A stretch of 64,000 bases of DNA. Origin: Streptomyces sp. P3. Lineage in GTDB: Bacteria; Actinomycetota; Actinomycetes; Streptomycetales; Streptomycetaceae. Under the pieces are notes generated by a model, which made no database searches, was not told the origin of the DNA, and saw only the letters and a list, made by a program, of their open reading frames with translations. Positions 39,134-48,640 of the stretch are shown here, in pieces. Every line of letters starts with the position of its first letter. Position 1 is the stretch's first letter. A program made the position numbers and the translations under genes. The stretch covers positions 1 through 64,000 of the forward strand of contig JAFEKX020000002.1 of NCBI GenBank assembly GCA_016893485.2, read 5' to 3'.

Positions 39134-40067
39134 TCAGGCGGGCCGGGGCTGGGCCCGGGCGTGGGCGTGGTCGGTGAACGCCTTCAGCAGCGGCGGCGAG
39201 ATCTGGTGGTACACCGCGAGGTCGAGATGGTCCCCGCCCGGCGACCACTTGACCGCCGAGGCGTTCACCGGCTCACCCTCATACGTGTAGGGGGCACTGC
39301 GGACGAAGTGCTCCAGCCGCGGGTCCAGCCGGGCCGGCAGCGCCGCCGGGTCCAGGCCCGGGAGGGCACCGGGGCGAAGGAGATCCGCCGGATGTCCGGG
39401 AGTCCCAGCCGAGGGTCGCGTAGACCCGGTAGGACGTGCACGCGTACGCCAGCATCCGCTCGTCGGGCTCGGGCAGCCCCATCTCCTTCAGCAGCGACAG
39501 CACCGTGCGCGGGTCGAGGTCGCCGGCCACCTCGGCGGGCAGCTGGAAGTACAGGTTCAGCGTCCTGCTGGGGTAGTTGATGCCGACCAGCGCCACCTCC
39601 TCCAGGCCGTGGCGGGCGAAGAGCGCGGCGTTGTCGGCCACCGAGCGCGGCACCGACGGGATCCGGGCCAGCTCCGACACCTTCTGCAGATCGCCGGGGA
39701 ACTGCGCGTAGATCTTCTTGAACCCGCCGGCGACCCCGCAGTCGATGAAATAGTCCTCGACGGCGATCCGCTCCTCGATGTCGGAGAGCAGACCCGCCAC
39801 GGGATGGTCCTGCCGGGGCAGAAGACCGCCGGCCAGCGCCCGCGCGTACGGGCCCTCGGACCCCGGCGACACCTGCACGGTGTATTCGAGTTCGCCCACC
39901 CGGCCCGCGTTGACCTGCGCGCTGAAAATGATCGCCCCGTCCGTCAGCGCGTCACGGAACGCCTCCAGGACCGGCCACACCATGTCACGCGAGAACGACG
40001 CCCCCACCAGCCGGGCCGCCTCCTCGATCGCTGAGTACAGCTTTTCCGCCTCAGTGCCTTCGGACAT
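39134..40067 (-). CDS. ABBA aromatic prenyltransferase (NphB/CloQ type) 2
   Basis: The ATG at 40067 (GTG 40073 in the same frame) gives MSEGTEAEKLYSAIEEAARL, VGASFSRDMVWPVLEAFRDA. ELEYTVQVSPGSEGPYARAL, VAGGFKKIYAQFPGDLQKVS, VALVGINYPSRTLNLYFQLP and MLAYACTSYRVYATLGWDSR follow. After a frame change near 39395 the end reads RRISFAPVP, NASAVKWSPGGDHLDLAVYH and QISPPLLKAF. About 311 residues, the NphB size. It shares the G-F-K-K, Y-P-S-R-T and GWDS blocks with prenyltransferase 1. The two genes sit on opposite strands about 5 kb apart, so a simple tandem duplication is unlikely. Confidence 0.88.
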
Positions 40068-40549
40068 CAACACTCCAAGTAGTCTGCGCCGGTCATTGAT
40101 TCCGCGGGAATCCGTACTCCGCCGCCTTCGGGAACATAGCGCGGGGCCGCTCGGGAACCGCTGGAGAATTCACTGACGCCGGGGCCGGTGACAAGCGTGA
40201 GAATGCGCGAGCAGGTGGTGAACGGCCCGTCTCCTGTTTCGGAGGGCCGGTGAATTGCAGGGTGATCCGCGTGCGTTCCGGTGCAGTCCGCCGGAGTGCC
40301 CGGCAGCACGCGGACTACGGCGTCCCCGGGGTGCGGCCGTGCCAGGCGGCCCGCGCCTGGTGGCCTCCCGCCGGTCTGCCCGTCCGCCGGCCCGGCCGGG
40401 GCGCGCGCAGCAGGAGGGCTACGGCGCCCGGGCGGGGCCGGTGCGCGGAGCGAGGCCGGGACGGGTGCGGAGGCGGGAGGGCTACGGCGCGGCAAGTCCC
40501 CGCGCCTTCGGGGCGGCGAAGGGGGCGGATCCCGTCTCCGGGCCGGGTT
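40068..40549. other. Intergenic region upstream of prenyltransferase 2
   Basis: About 480 bases between the antiporter and the prenyltransferase. No gene is supported. A lower-G+C patch at 40080-40240 next to the start probably contains the promoter. Confidence 0.5.
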
Positions 40550-41869
40550 CTAGGCGGGGGTGCCCACGGTTCCCGTCGCGTGCTCGGTCCCGGTCGCGGG
40601 CGCGGTGGTGGTCGCGGACGCCGTGGTCGCCGTGGGGTGTGCGGGCGGGCGGGGGTGCGTCGGGGTCGGTGGGGCGGCCGATGATCCAGCTCAGCAGGGG
40701 GCCCGCCATCGCGGTGGTGACCACGGCCATGACGACCATCAGTGAGTACAGGTCCCGGTCCAGGAAGCCCAGTTGGAGGCCCACGTTCAGGACGATCAGC
40801 TCGGTCAGGCCGCGGGTGTTCATCAGCGTCGCCAGCGCGGCGGACTGCCGCAGCGGCATCCGGTTGAGGCGGGCCGCGGCGAACGCACCGGTGAACTTGC
40901 CGCCGACGGCCACCAGCAGGATCAGCCCCAGCGCGCCCAGGCCGCCCGCGTCCAGCCCGGACAGGTCGACCTGGAGACCGGCGACCAGGAAGAACACCGG
41001 CAGCAGCAGCGTCCCGCTCAGGTGGCCCAGCCGCTCGTGGACGTCCGCGCGCAGCCGCTCGCTGCCCTCGCGCGGCAGGATCACGCCGAAGAGGAACGCG
41101 CCGAAGATGTAGTGCAGGCCCACCCACTCGGTGGCGGCGGCCGACAGCAGCAGCCCCACCAGGACGGCCGCGAACACGGTCGGGGTGAGCGTCAGCGCCG
41201 GACGGCGCGCGGTGAAACGGCGCAGCAGGGGGCGTACGACGAAGAGCATGGCCAGCAGGTAGGGGACGGCCAGCAGGATGCGCCACTGGTCGGGGCCCGC
41301 CGAGCCGCTGACGGCGATCACGGCGGCCAGCAGCGACCAGGCCAGCACGTCGTCGATGGAGGCGCAGGCCAGGGCCACCACACCGAGCGGGGAGCGGGAC
41401 ATGCGCCGGTCGGTGAGGATGCGGGCCAGGACCGGGAAGGCGGTGATCGACATGGCGATGCCCATGAACAGCATGAACGCCGTCCGGTCACCGGTGCCGT
41501 AGTCGTCCATCAGGTACAGGGCCAGCAGCATGCCCAGGCCGAACGGCAGCAGGACGGAGCTGAAGGAGACGGTGGCGGCGAGGCTGCCGCTGCCGCGGAT
41601 CATCGCGGCGTCCCACCCAGGCCGACCAGGAACATGAAGGCCGCCACCCCGACCGCGGCCAGCGCGGCCAGCAGTGGGCGGATGCCGGCGGGGAAGAGGG
41701 CGTCGGAGAGCGCGCCGTGGAAGAGGGTCGGCCCCAGGGCGATGCCGGCGAGGACCTCGCCGATCACCGCCGGCTGGTTCAGGCGCCGGGCCAGCATGCC
41801 CAGCACACGGGCCAGGAACACGACGGCGGCGAGGCCGACGAGCAGGGACGAGGTCTGATGAGTGGTCAT
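40550..41869 (-). CDS. Cation:proton antiporter (CPA2-like)
   Basis: The ATG at 41869 begins MTTHQTSSLLVGLAAVVFLA, RVLGMLARRLNQPAVIGEVL, AGIALGPTLFHGALSDALFP. The R-x-x-x-Q-P-x-V-I-G-E-x-x-A-G-I-x-L-G-P motif is typical of CPA2 antiporters. After a frame change near 41615 come MDDYGTGDRTAFMLFMGIAM, SITAFPVLARILTDRRMSRS and ASIDDVLAWSLLAAVIAVSG, with the paired aspartates. Its end is a charged, low-complexity tail, and a frame change near 40600 makes the stop uncertain (40550 or about 40482). About 435 residues. It is embedded in the biosynthetic operon, where homologues accompany other meroterpenoid clusters. Confidence 0.82.
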
Positions 41870-42030
41870 GGCGAGGGGTCTTTCGTCGGTGGGATCCGGC
41901 CCGGGAGCGGAGCAAGGGCGATGCCGCGGCGCACCGGCGGAAAGGAATTGGCCGCACCGGCGCGGGAGGGCGCAGAACCCGGCGGCCGCTGGGTGCGGTC
42001 ACCGGGGCCCCGAAAAGAAAGGGGGTGTGT

Positions 42031-42684
42031 TCAGTGCGGGTAGCCGCCGAAGCGGCGTTCGCGGCCCTTCAGGTCGGCGAGGGCGGCGTCGAAGTCGGCG
42101 CGGGTCATGTCGGGGAACAGGCACGGCGAGAAGTGCAGTTCGGCGTAGGGCGACATCAGCGGGAAGAACGACGACATGCGGGTCGCGCCGCCGGTGCGGA
42201 TGAGGTGGTCGACCTGGGCCGGGACGTAGGCGTGGCGGGCCAGGATCTCCTCGGTCAGCTCCGGGATCTTCCCGTTGAGCCGGTTGAAGATGCCGATGAC
42301 CTCGTGGGTGAGGGACATGCCCAGGATGTAGTGGAGCGTGAAGCCCGTGTCCTTGGCCGACTTCTCGCGCAGTTCCTCCAGTTCGGCCAGGTGCGGGGCG
42401 GACACCAGGTCGAGGGAGCCGGAGAAGTCGAAGGCACAGCTGTCGTGGACGCGGCGCACCACGTCGGTGAACGCGTTCATGAACGTGGTCACCGCGGGCT
42501 GGGGACGGCTGTGGTTGGCGGCGGAGGAGGCCGTGATGTAGAGGGTCGTCACGCCCTCCTCGCGGGCCCAGTCCATGAACTCGACGATCTTGTCCCCCAT
42601 CGCCGCGTAGCCGTCGTCGAGGGAGACGCCGTTCGCCTGGGACCAGCGGCGCATTCCGTCCGGCAAAAGCATCAGGGTGGTCAC
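42031..42684 (-). CDS. Small cis-prenyltransferase, cyclolavandulyl diphosphate synthase-like
   Basis: Intact 217-residue frame from a GTG at 42684 with an AAGGAG site. MTTLMLLPDGMRRWSQANGV carries D-G-M-R-R-W where bacterial UppS has DGNGRW. It continues GDKIVEFMDWAREEGVTTLY, ITASSAANHSRPQPAVTTFM and VDHLIRTGGATRMSSFFPLM with the R-T-G-G-x-x-R motif. It is shorter than undecaprenyl diphosphate synthase and closely resembles, from memory, the cyclolavandulyl synthase of Streptomyces sp. CL190. Merochlorin Mcl22, an isosesquilavandulyl synthase, is a related enzyme. It should condense two DMAPP head-to-middle into a branched, possibly cyclised C10 diphosphate, the prenyl donor for one or both ABBA enzymes. 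Confidence 0.85.
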   Translation of the reverse strand: MTTLMLLPDGMRRWSQANGVSLDDGYAAMGDKIVEFMDWAREEGVTTLYITASSAANHSRPQPAVTTFMNAFTDVVRRVHDSCAFDFSGSLDLVSAPHLAELEELREKSAKDTGFTLHYILGMSLTHEVIGIFNRLNGKIPELTEEILARHAYVPAQVDHLIRTGGATRMSSFFPLMSPYAELHFSPCLFPDMTRADFDAALADLKGRERRFGGYPH

Positions 42685-42770
42685 CGGGATCTCCTTGTGG
42701 TTGCGGGTGAGAACGGGGCGGGAAAGCTGGCGGCGCGGGTGGGGCGGAAACGAGGACGGGGGCGGGTGGG

Positions 42771-43853
42771 TCAGTGAGCGCCGTCCGCCCGGCTCCCGCT
42801 CGGCGAGGGCGAGGCGAGCAGGTGCGCCACCGAGGCCCACGCCCGTACGCCGTGCAGGGCGCCGCTGATCTCGGCCGTGCGCCAGGTGCCGGACGCGGAA
42901 CGCAGCAGCCGGGTCCGGTCCAGACGGGCCGTCACCTCACCGCCCGCCTCCTCCGGCACACCGGTGCCGGCATCATCGGCGGTGGTGCGGGGGTCGTCGG
43001 TGGTGATGCGGGTGCGGCGCATCCACAGGTTGTTGCTGTCGGCGCGCTCGACGCCGTCCAGGGTGTAGAGCAGGACCTGGCCCAGCTGCATGGCGGCGAC
43101 GAACGCGTCGATCATGGTGGCCGGGGTGCCGTCCCGGGGTGCCTGCGCGCCGTCCGGGACCAGTGCGACCCGGGCCGAGGCGTACGGCTCCTCCGTGCCG
43201 CCCGTGATCCGTACGCCGGTCAGCAGCTGGCTGCGGGTACCGTGCGGGACGCCGTAGGGAGCGTCGTTCCAGGGCCCGGGGAGTTCCTCCGCCAGGTAGT
43301 ACGAGCGGGGTGCGGCGGGCGCGCGGCGGGCGGGGCTGTGGCGGGCGTGCACCCGGGCCGACAGCGAGCCGACCCGGCAGTCCAGGGTCGTCGACCACAG
43401 CGGCCCGGTGTCCTCGGCGGCGGTGAGCCGGCCGGTGACCGGGAAACTCTCCAGCCCCTCCTCGTCCGGGCGCGCGCCGGCCTTGATGTCGACGGAACAC
43501 ACCTCGAAGCGGTCGCCGGGGCCCAGCGAGCAGGCATGGGCCGCGTACAGGCCGGTGAGCTGGGCGGCGAAGAGCATCACATCGAGGGAGCTGAGATGCG
43601 GCGTCGGATACCGGTCGCCCTTGCGGGACCAGGCGGCGGGCAGGGCGAGGTGGGCAGTGGCCTGAATGCCCGCGCCGTCGGCTCCGCCGATGCTGCCGAT
43701 GGGGACGGTGGGGGCGGGGCCGGTACCGGCGGGGCCCGGGGTGACCGTGAGATCGGTCAGCGAGTGGGCGACCCGTTTGAATCCCTCACCGAGGAACCGG
43801 CCCTCGCGCGGGCCGAGGAAGTCGTCGATGGACGCGAGGTGCAGGGATGACAC
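42771..43853 (-). CDS. AvrD-family protein
   Basis: Intact 360-residue frame from a GTG at 43853. The start SLHLASIDDFLGPREGRFLG, EGFKRVAHSLTDL matches the opening of AvrD proteins. The middle reads TPHLSSLDVMLFAAQLTGLY, AAHACSLGPGDRFEVCSVDI and the end ADSNNLWMRRTRITTDDPRT. The SLDVMLFAAQLTGLYAAH segment is reminiscent of a hotdog-fold helix, as in AfsA-related enzymes. In Pseudomonas syringae AvrD directs syringolide formation, condensing a beta-ketoacyl and a sugar-derived moiety. Here it could make an acylated signalling lactone or add an acyl-derived moiety. It is 87 bases upstream of the cis-prenyltransferase and shares its operon. Confidence 0.65.
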   Translation of the reverse strand: MSSLHLASIDDFLGPREGRFLGEGFKRVAHSLTDLTVTPGPAGTGPAPTVPIGSIGGADGAGIQATAHLALPAAWSRKGDRYPTPHLSSLDVMLFAAQLTGLYAAHACSLGPGDRFEVCSVDIKAGARPDEEGLESFPVTGRLTAAEDTGPLWSTTLDCRVGSLSARVHARHSPARRAPAAPRSYYLAEELPGPWNDAPYGVPHGTRSQLLTGVRITGGTEEPYASARVALVPDGAQAPRDGTPATMIDAFVAAMQLGQVLLYTLDGVERADSNNLWMRRTRITTDDPRTTADDAGTGVPEEAGGEVTARLDRTRLLRSASGTWRTAEISGALHGVRAWASVAHLLASPSPSGSRADGAH

Positions 43854-44129
43854 AGGTACTCCTGTTCCCGCCGCGTCCGCGGTGACGGGAACGGCGACGA
43901 CACGGCCGTCCTGGACTGAGCCGGCCTGATGCGGGTGCGGGGGCGGGGGCCTGGTGGTGGCCAGGCGTGCCGGGCGTGGCCGCCGTGTGTTTCCTGGCGG
44001 CCCGACGGGCAGGCGGTCGGGGTGAGATGCCGTGGCGCCTGCCGGGTAAAGGGCGCCGCAGAGCGCGGGGGCTGCCCCGGGTGGGGCGTGTGTCCGTGTC
44101 CTCGTCGCCGGAGGCCGGGCGGCGGGGGA

Positions 44130-44294
44130 AGCCGCGAGGAACGTGACCGCGGCTACACCGGTACTCCCCGGGCTGGCTCTCTGCGGTGGCCCGGTAGCCG
44201 GGGCGGTGCGGCGGGTGGGCCGGAAAGGCCGCCCGGCCGGGGTGGCGGGGAGCCGCTAAGAACGTGGCCGCGATCGTCCCGGTACTCCCCGGGC
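44130..44294. repeat. Two 44-bp imperfect direct repeats upstream of avrD-like gene
   Basis: Positions 44130-44173 and 44251-44294 share about 35 of 44 bases, beginning AGCCGC, with GAACGTG in the middle and ending CGGTACTCCCCGGGC. Spacing is 121 bp. They lie in the 567-base gap (43854-44420) between the flavodoxin-like gene and the AvrD gene, the only long gap inside the minus-strand biosynthetic run. No coding gene is supported in the gap. Confidence 0.7.
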
Positions 44295-44420
44295 CGCCCT
44301 CGGATCAGCTCTCCGTGCAGACCGGCCGGCCGGCCGACGGACGGGCGGGCCCGGCGGTGGGGCTGCCCCTGCGGGGCGTGGCCGGGCCCGTGCTCCACCC
44401 CGGCCGGCCCCGGCCCAGGG

Positions 44421-45058
44421 TCAGCCCTCCGCGCCGGCCCGCTGCCCCGCGGCCAGGAGTGCGCGGCCGGTGAGGTGGATCGTTGTCAGGTGGGTGATGC
44501 GTTCGCCGAGGTGTTCGGCGGTGGCGATGTCGGCTTTGTGGACCGCGTCGGGGGCAGATCGCCCGGTGCGGTGGCGGCGGCGCCGTTGAAGTAGCCGAGG
44601 CGGTTGAGGTCGTTGTCGCTCTCGTGGCTGAGGTGCCAGCCGGGGAGGAGCCCGAGGCTGACCCAGATCATGCCGTGCTGGGCGCCCAGGGTCGCGAAGT
44701 AGCCGAGGGTGGAGTCCTTGTCGCCCGCCTTGCAGGCGCCGATCGTGAACCCCGAGCCGAGTTTGTCCTTCCAGGCCTGGCGGGCCCAGCGCCTGCTGGT
44801 CGACTCGGCGAAGGCGTGGAAGGCGCCCGACGCCGAGCCCATGTAGGTGGGCGATCCGAAGACGATCGCGTCGGCCGCGTCCAGGCTCTCCCACGCGGCG
44901 TCGTCCATGGCGCCGACCCCGACCATGGTCACCTCGGCGCCCGCCGAGATGGCGCCCGCCCGCACGGCGTGGGCCAGGACGTCGGTGTGGCCCCGGCCGG
45001 AGTGGTAGGCGACCGCCACGGCCGGCGGGCGCTGCAGTGGTTGTGGTGGTGTCTGCAT
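44421..45058 (-). CDS. Flavodoxin-like NAD(P)H-dependent (quinone) reductase
   Basis: The ATG at 45058 begins MQTPPQPLQRPPAVAVAYHS, GRGHTDVLAHAVRAGAISAG, the FMN phosphate loop of WrbA-like proteins. Then come DAADAIVFGSPTYMGSASGA and DKLGSGFTIGACKAGDKDST. A missing base in the G5 run at 44550-44554 shifts the last 40 codons (AVHKADIATAEHLGERITHL). About 212 residues. In this pathway it plausibly reduces flaviolin-type quinones to the hydroquinone form accepted by ABBA prenyltransferases. That role is inferred from context. Confidence 0.8.
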
Positions 45059-45095
45059 CGGGTGTCCTCCTGCGGACGCGGGGCTGTTCACGGGG

Positions 45096-45803
45096 TCACG
45101 GGTGGGCCGGGAGGCGTTCGTGCTCCATGCGGAAGTCCTGGCGGCCGTACTCCCGCCGGGCCCGTTCGATGGCCTCGGCCGTGGTCATGACCGGTGTCCA
45201 GCCGAAGATCCCCGCGATGGTCTCCAGGCGCTGGGCCATGGGGCCGCCTACCACGTGGCAGGGGATCTGCAGTTCCTCCAGGGTGGCCAGCAGCATCCGG
45301 TCCACGCTCGCGCGGAAGGCGTCGTTCATCGGCCGGTGGCCGTCCGCGGCGAGCGGCAGTTCGTGGCGCAGGTGGACGTAGGCGTCGTAGGTGGCCTTGA
45401 CGTGCTGTTTGAAGGCGTGCCCGTACTGCTCGACGACCTCGCCGAAGAACACCATCTCCGGCGAGGCAGGCACGGTGGGCGGGCCGTCCGCGGGGACGGC
45501 GCTGGGGTTCATGCCGTAGCGGCGGCGGCCCTCGCCGTAGAGCCACTCCTGCAGGGAGGAGCCGTCGGAGATGAAGTCGTCGCCGAGCAGGGCCTCCTGC
45601 ACTGCGCGGCCGGTGTGGCGGCGCAGGGTGAGCTGGAGGAACTGCGCCGGTGTCACATCGGCCAGCCGCACCCCGGGCAGGGCCTGCGGCATGATCTCCC
45701 GGACGGTGCGGGCCAGTGAGCGCGGGATGCCGGTGTAGTGCGACAGCGCCATCACCGTCGAGGTCTTGCCCGAGGAGTAGGTCCCGGACACGGCTATCTT
45801 CAT
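45096..45803 (-). CDS. P-loop ATPase/kinase of the NadR-like AAA family
   Basis: Intact 235-residue frame from the ATG at 45803. MKIAVSGTYSSGKTSTVMAL gives Walker A (G-T-Y-S-S-G-K-T) at residues 7-14. It continues YTGIPRSLARTVREIMPQAL and EALLGDDFISDGSSLQEWLY, with the acidic D-D-F-I-S-D-G in the Walker B position. It resembles AAA_28/NadR-type kinases. Similar ATP-binding proteins recur in aminoflaviolin-type meroterpenoid clusters, but the substrate is not established from the sequence. It starts 54 bases after the methyltransferase stop, in the same operon. Confidence 0.75.
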   Translation of the reverse strand: MKIAVSGTYSSGKTSTVMALSHYTGIPRSLARTVREIMPQALPGVRLADVTPAQFLQLTLRRHTGRAVQEALLGDDFISDGSSLQEWLYGEGRRRYGMNPSAVPADGPPTVPASPEMVFFGEVVEQYGHAFKQHVKATYDAYVHLRHELPLAADGHRPMNDAFRASVDRMLLATLEELQIPCHVVGGPMAQRLETIAGIFGWTPVMTTAEAIERARREYGRQDFRMEHERLPAHP

Positions 45804-45856
45804 GGCTCCTCCAGCCCTCTCTGCGGGTGGGCTCATGGCGTACGGGGACAGGCCCC

Positions 45857-46926
45857 TCAGGCGGTCTTCACCGCGGTCAGGACGGCCTGGACGGGGATGA
45901 CGTCCGGCGGGATCTCCGCGGCGTCCTTGGTGAGCGCCTTGGTCACCTCGAAGCCGCACTCGCGCAGCCAGCGCTCGTAGACCGACAGCTTCTGCGGGCC
46001 GCCCTGGCCCATGGCGGCGCCGATGAAGAAGGCCGGGAAGAAGTCGACGTTGTAGTTGTCGCGGTCGGTGATGTCCTCCGGGTAGACCGGCACCAGGATG
46101 TTCACCGTGCCGCCGGGCTTGAGTGCCTTGTGGACACCCTGCAGGATCCTGACCACGTCCGCCCTGTCGAACATGTCCAGGAAGTGCTTGACCAGGACGA
46201 CGTCGTAGCCCTGGGGATCTCATCGAAGACGTTGCCGCCGATGAACGAGAGATGATCCTCGAGGCCCGCGGCGCGGAAGTTGGCCAGCGCCTCGCTCTCC
46301 TTGCTGGGCAGGTCGAAGGTGGTGACCGTCAGGCCCTCGGAGGCCTTGTGGCGGTAGGTGTGGATCGCGCCCAGGCCGGTGTTGCCGGCCACGTCCAGGA
46401 CGCGGGAGCCGGCCGGGATGTCGATGTTGGCGAAGAACCAGGGGTCGATGTTGGCCGTGACGTTGTTCATCAGCTTCAGCCAGGAGTCGTTGAGGTCCTG
46501 GTGGTCGGCGACCGCGTCGTAGAGGGTGCCCTCGGCGCCGTAGAGCTCCTTGAGGCCGACGACGGTGCCGGTGCGGGCGGACTCGGTGAGGTAGAACAGC
46601 TGGCGCAGCGCGGTGACCTTGATCAGGTTCATGTAGGCCAGAGCCCTGTCCAGGTCGGCGACCGGGACGTCGCCCAGCGCGTCCAGGGTGTAGGTGCCCG
46701 CCTCCTCGTCGTGGGCGACGAAACCCTCCTTGACCAGGAGGAACAGAAGCTGTTCCACGGCGTCGGGGCGGGCGCCGGCGGCCTCGCCGAGCTGGGCGGC
46801 GCTGGAGCCGGGGTGGGCGCGCAGGGTGTCGACCAGGCCGAGTTCGAAGGCGGAGAGCAGGCTCATGAACCGCGAGGGTCCGACCATGTACTCGCGCAGT
46901 CGGGCGAGTGTGGCGTCAGGTGTCAC
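45857..46926 (-). CDS. SAM-dependent methyltransferase (O-/C-methyltransferase fold)
   Basis: A GTG at 46926 starts MTPDATLARLREYMVGPSRF. An N-terminal dimerisation domain (SLLSAFELGLVDTLRAHPGS, EAAGARPDAVEQLLFLLVKE) precedes the Rossmann domain. Motif I is SRVLDVAGNTGLGA near residue 175, followed by VTTFDLPSKESEALANFRAA and LSFIGGNVFDEIP. One base missing in the G4 run at 46213-46216 shifts the frame, after which VVLVKHFLDMFDRADVVRIL and NILVPVYPEDITDRDNYN follow. About 356 residues. It probably methylates the aminoflaviolin core, at C or O. The frame opens 5 bases after the ligase stop, so the genes are coupled. Confidence 0.82.
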
Positions 46927-46930
46927 GGTG

Positions 46931-48539
46931 TCAGCCTTTCGAGTCGGTGGGGCCGGCCGCGGGGCTGTGTGCCGGCGGCTGGGTGAAGCGGCGGGCCAGC
47001 TCCAGGCGCTGCACCTTGAGCGTGGCGGTGCGGGGCAGTTCGGCCTGCGGGATCTGGACGGGGTCGGCGAGCTGCGGGAAGGCGGTGGTGGCCGCCCGCC
47101 AGCGGGCCGTGTCCAGGGGGCGTCGTCGTGGGTGCAGACCACCGGGACCGCTTCGCCGTTCGGGCCCTGGACGACGACCAGTTCGCTCAGTTCCGCCAGG
47201 TTGCCCAGGACGACGTCCTCGATCTCCAGGAGCTGTGCACTCCGGGGATCATGTCGACCTCCCGGTCGAGCATGTGCAGGCAGCCCAGGCGGGTGCGGTA
47301 GCCGACGTCACCGGTCCCCACCACTGGCCGGTGCGGTTGCCGTCGTAGCGGTCCTGCTCGCCGTGGTAGGTCTTGGCCAGGCCCGGCCAGGCGACCTCGA
47401 TGCGGCCGGGGTGGCGCCGGGTGGGGCGGTGGCCGTCGATGGCGACGACGCGGATGCGGGCGGCGCCCGGGGCATGGCCCAGCCCACGCAGCGGCCGTTG
47501 GCCTTGTGGGCGAAGGGGCGGAAGTAGGCGCGGCCGACGGCGGGGCCGACCTCGCTCTGGCCGTAGATCTGGAAGAACAGGGCGCCGCGCCGGGTGGAGG
47601 ACTTCAGCAGCCGGCTCATGGTGGCGGGGTGGATGGCGTCGAAGGTGCTGGAGAAGACCTTCACGGAGGCGAACGGCATCCGGGGTCGTCGGTGAGCTGT
47701 TCCCATTCCATGAGGGAGTTGGGCAGCGCCTCGACGAAGGCGGGCCGGTGGGCGAGGAAGTGCTCGGCGACGACGGCGGGGTCCGTCTCGCGCAGCAGCA
47801 GCACCGGGTACTGCTTGAGCAGGGCCAAAGACATCGCGGCGACCATCCGGGAGTGCACGAAGGGCACGTGGATGGCGACGGTCTCCTTCTTGCGCTTGAG
47901 GGCCAGCAGCCGCCACTGCGGCACCAGCCGTACCGCCTGGGTACGGGGGTGTGGACGACGAGTTTGGGGATGCCGGTGGTGCCGGAGGTGTGGGTGATGA
48001 CGGCGGCCTCGTCCAGCGGCCGCAGCACCGGCCGCACCCGGGGCGCGCCGGCGAGTTCGCCGAGCGAGACAGCGCCGGGCCGGTCGGCGGCGGAGGTGAT
48101 GACCCGGCGGGTGAGGTCGGCCAGCGGCACGCCGTCCAGGAGGTCGAGCTTGCGGCCGTCGGTGAGCAGGGTGGGGCGCCCGACCCGCTCCAACAGGACG
48201 CCGACGGTCGTGGCGTCCAGGGCCGGGGAGAGGTTGACGACGACCGCGCCGATCCGGGAGACCGCGGCGGCGAGCATCCAGTGGTCGGCGTTGGCCGTCT
48301 TGTAGATCACGACATGTTCGCCGGGCCGTACGCCGGCCGCGTGGAGGCGGCCTGCGAGGTCGTCGACGTGGTCGGCGTACTGGCGGACCGTCAGCCGGCG
48401 TCCCGCCTCGGGCAGGACGTCCAGGTCGTGGTCCAGGGTGATCGGCGTCGAGGGGTCGACGGCCGCGGCCATCTCGGGCAGCAGGCCGATGTGCGGAGCC
48501 GCGGCGCTGGATCGATCGGTAGGCGGTGGAGCCCTTCAT
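46931..48539 (-). CDS. Adenylate-forming enzyme (ANL superfamily; possible diazotase)
   Basis: The ATG at 48539 gives MKGSTAYRS and, after a frame change near 48510, PHIGLLPEMAAAVDPSTPIT, PEAGRRLTVRQYADHVDDLA. The P-loop is AAVITHTSGTTGIPKLVVHT near residue 185. Then come PNSLMEWEQLTDDPG, ASVKVFSSTFDAIHPATMSR, LFFQIYGQSEVGPAVGRAYF, WPGLAKTYHGEQDRYDGNRT and the hinge region VGYRTRLGCLHMLDREVDMI. About 535 residues with five or more frameshifts. Next to an aminotransferase making an aryl amine it may be a CreM-like ATP-dependent diazotase, as proposed for deamination in related naphthoquinones, or an acyl/aryl-CoA ligase. No nitrite-forming CreD/CreE genes are present in the window. Confidence 0.75.
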
Positions 48540-48640
48540 GGCGATGTGTCTCCTTCGGGGCACGCTGCGGGACGGACGGGACACGTACGGGGTGCCGGGA
48601 GGGGGCCGGGGTGGGGTGCCCGGTGGGGTGCGGGGGTGGG

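Noticed and set aside
45096..45803. P-loop gene as a DMAPP or isopentenyl phosphate kinase
   Set aside because: The fold is NadR/AAA_28-like and lacks the IPK histidine region, so an isoprenoid role is not supported.
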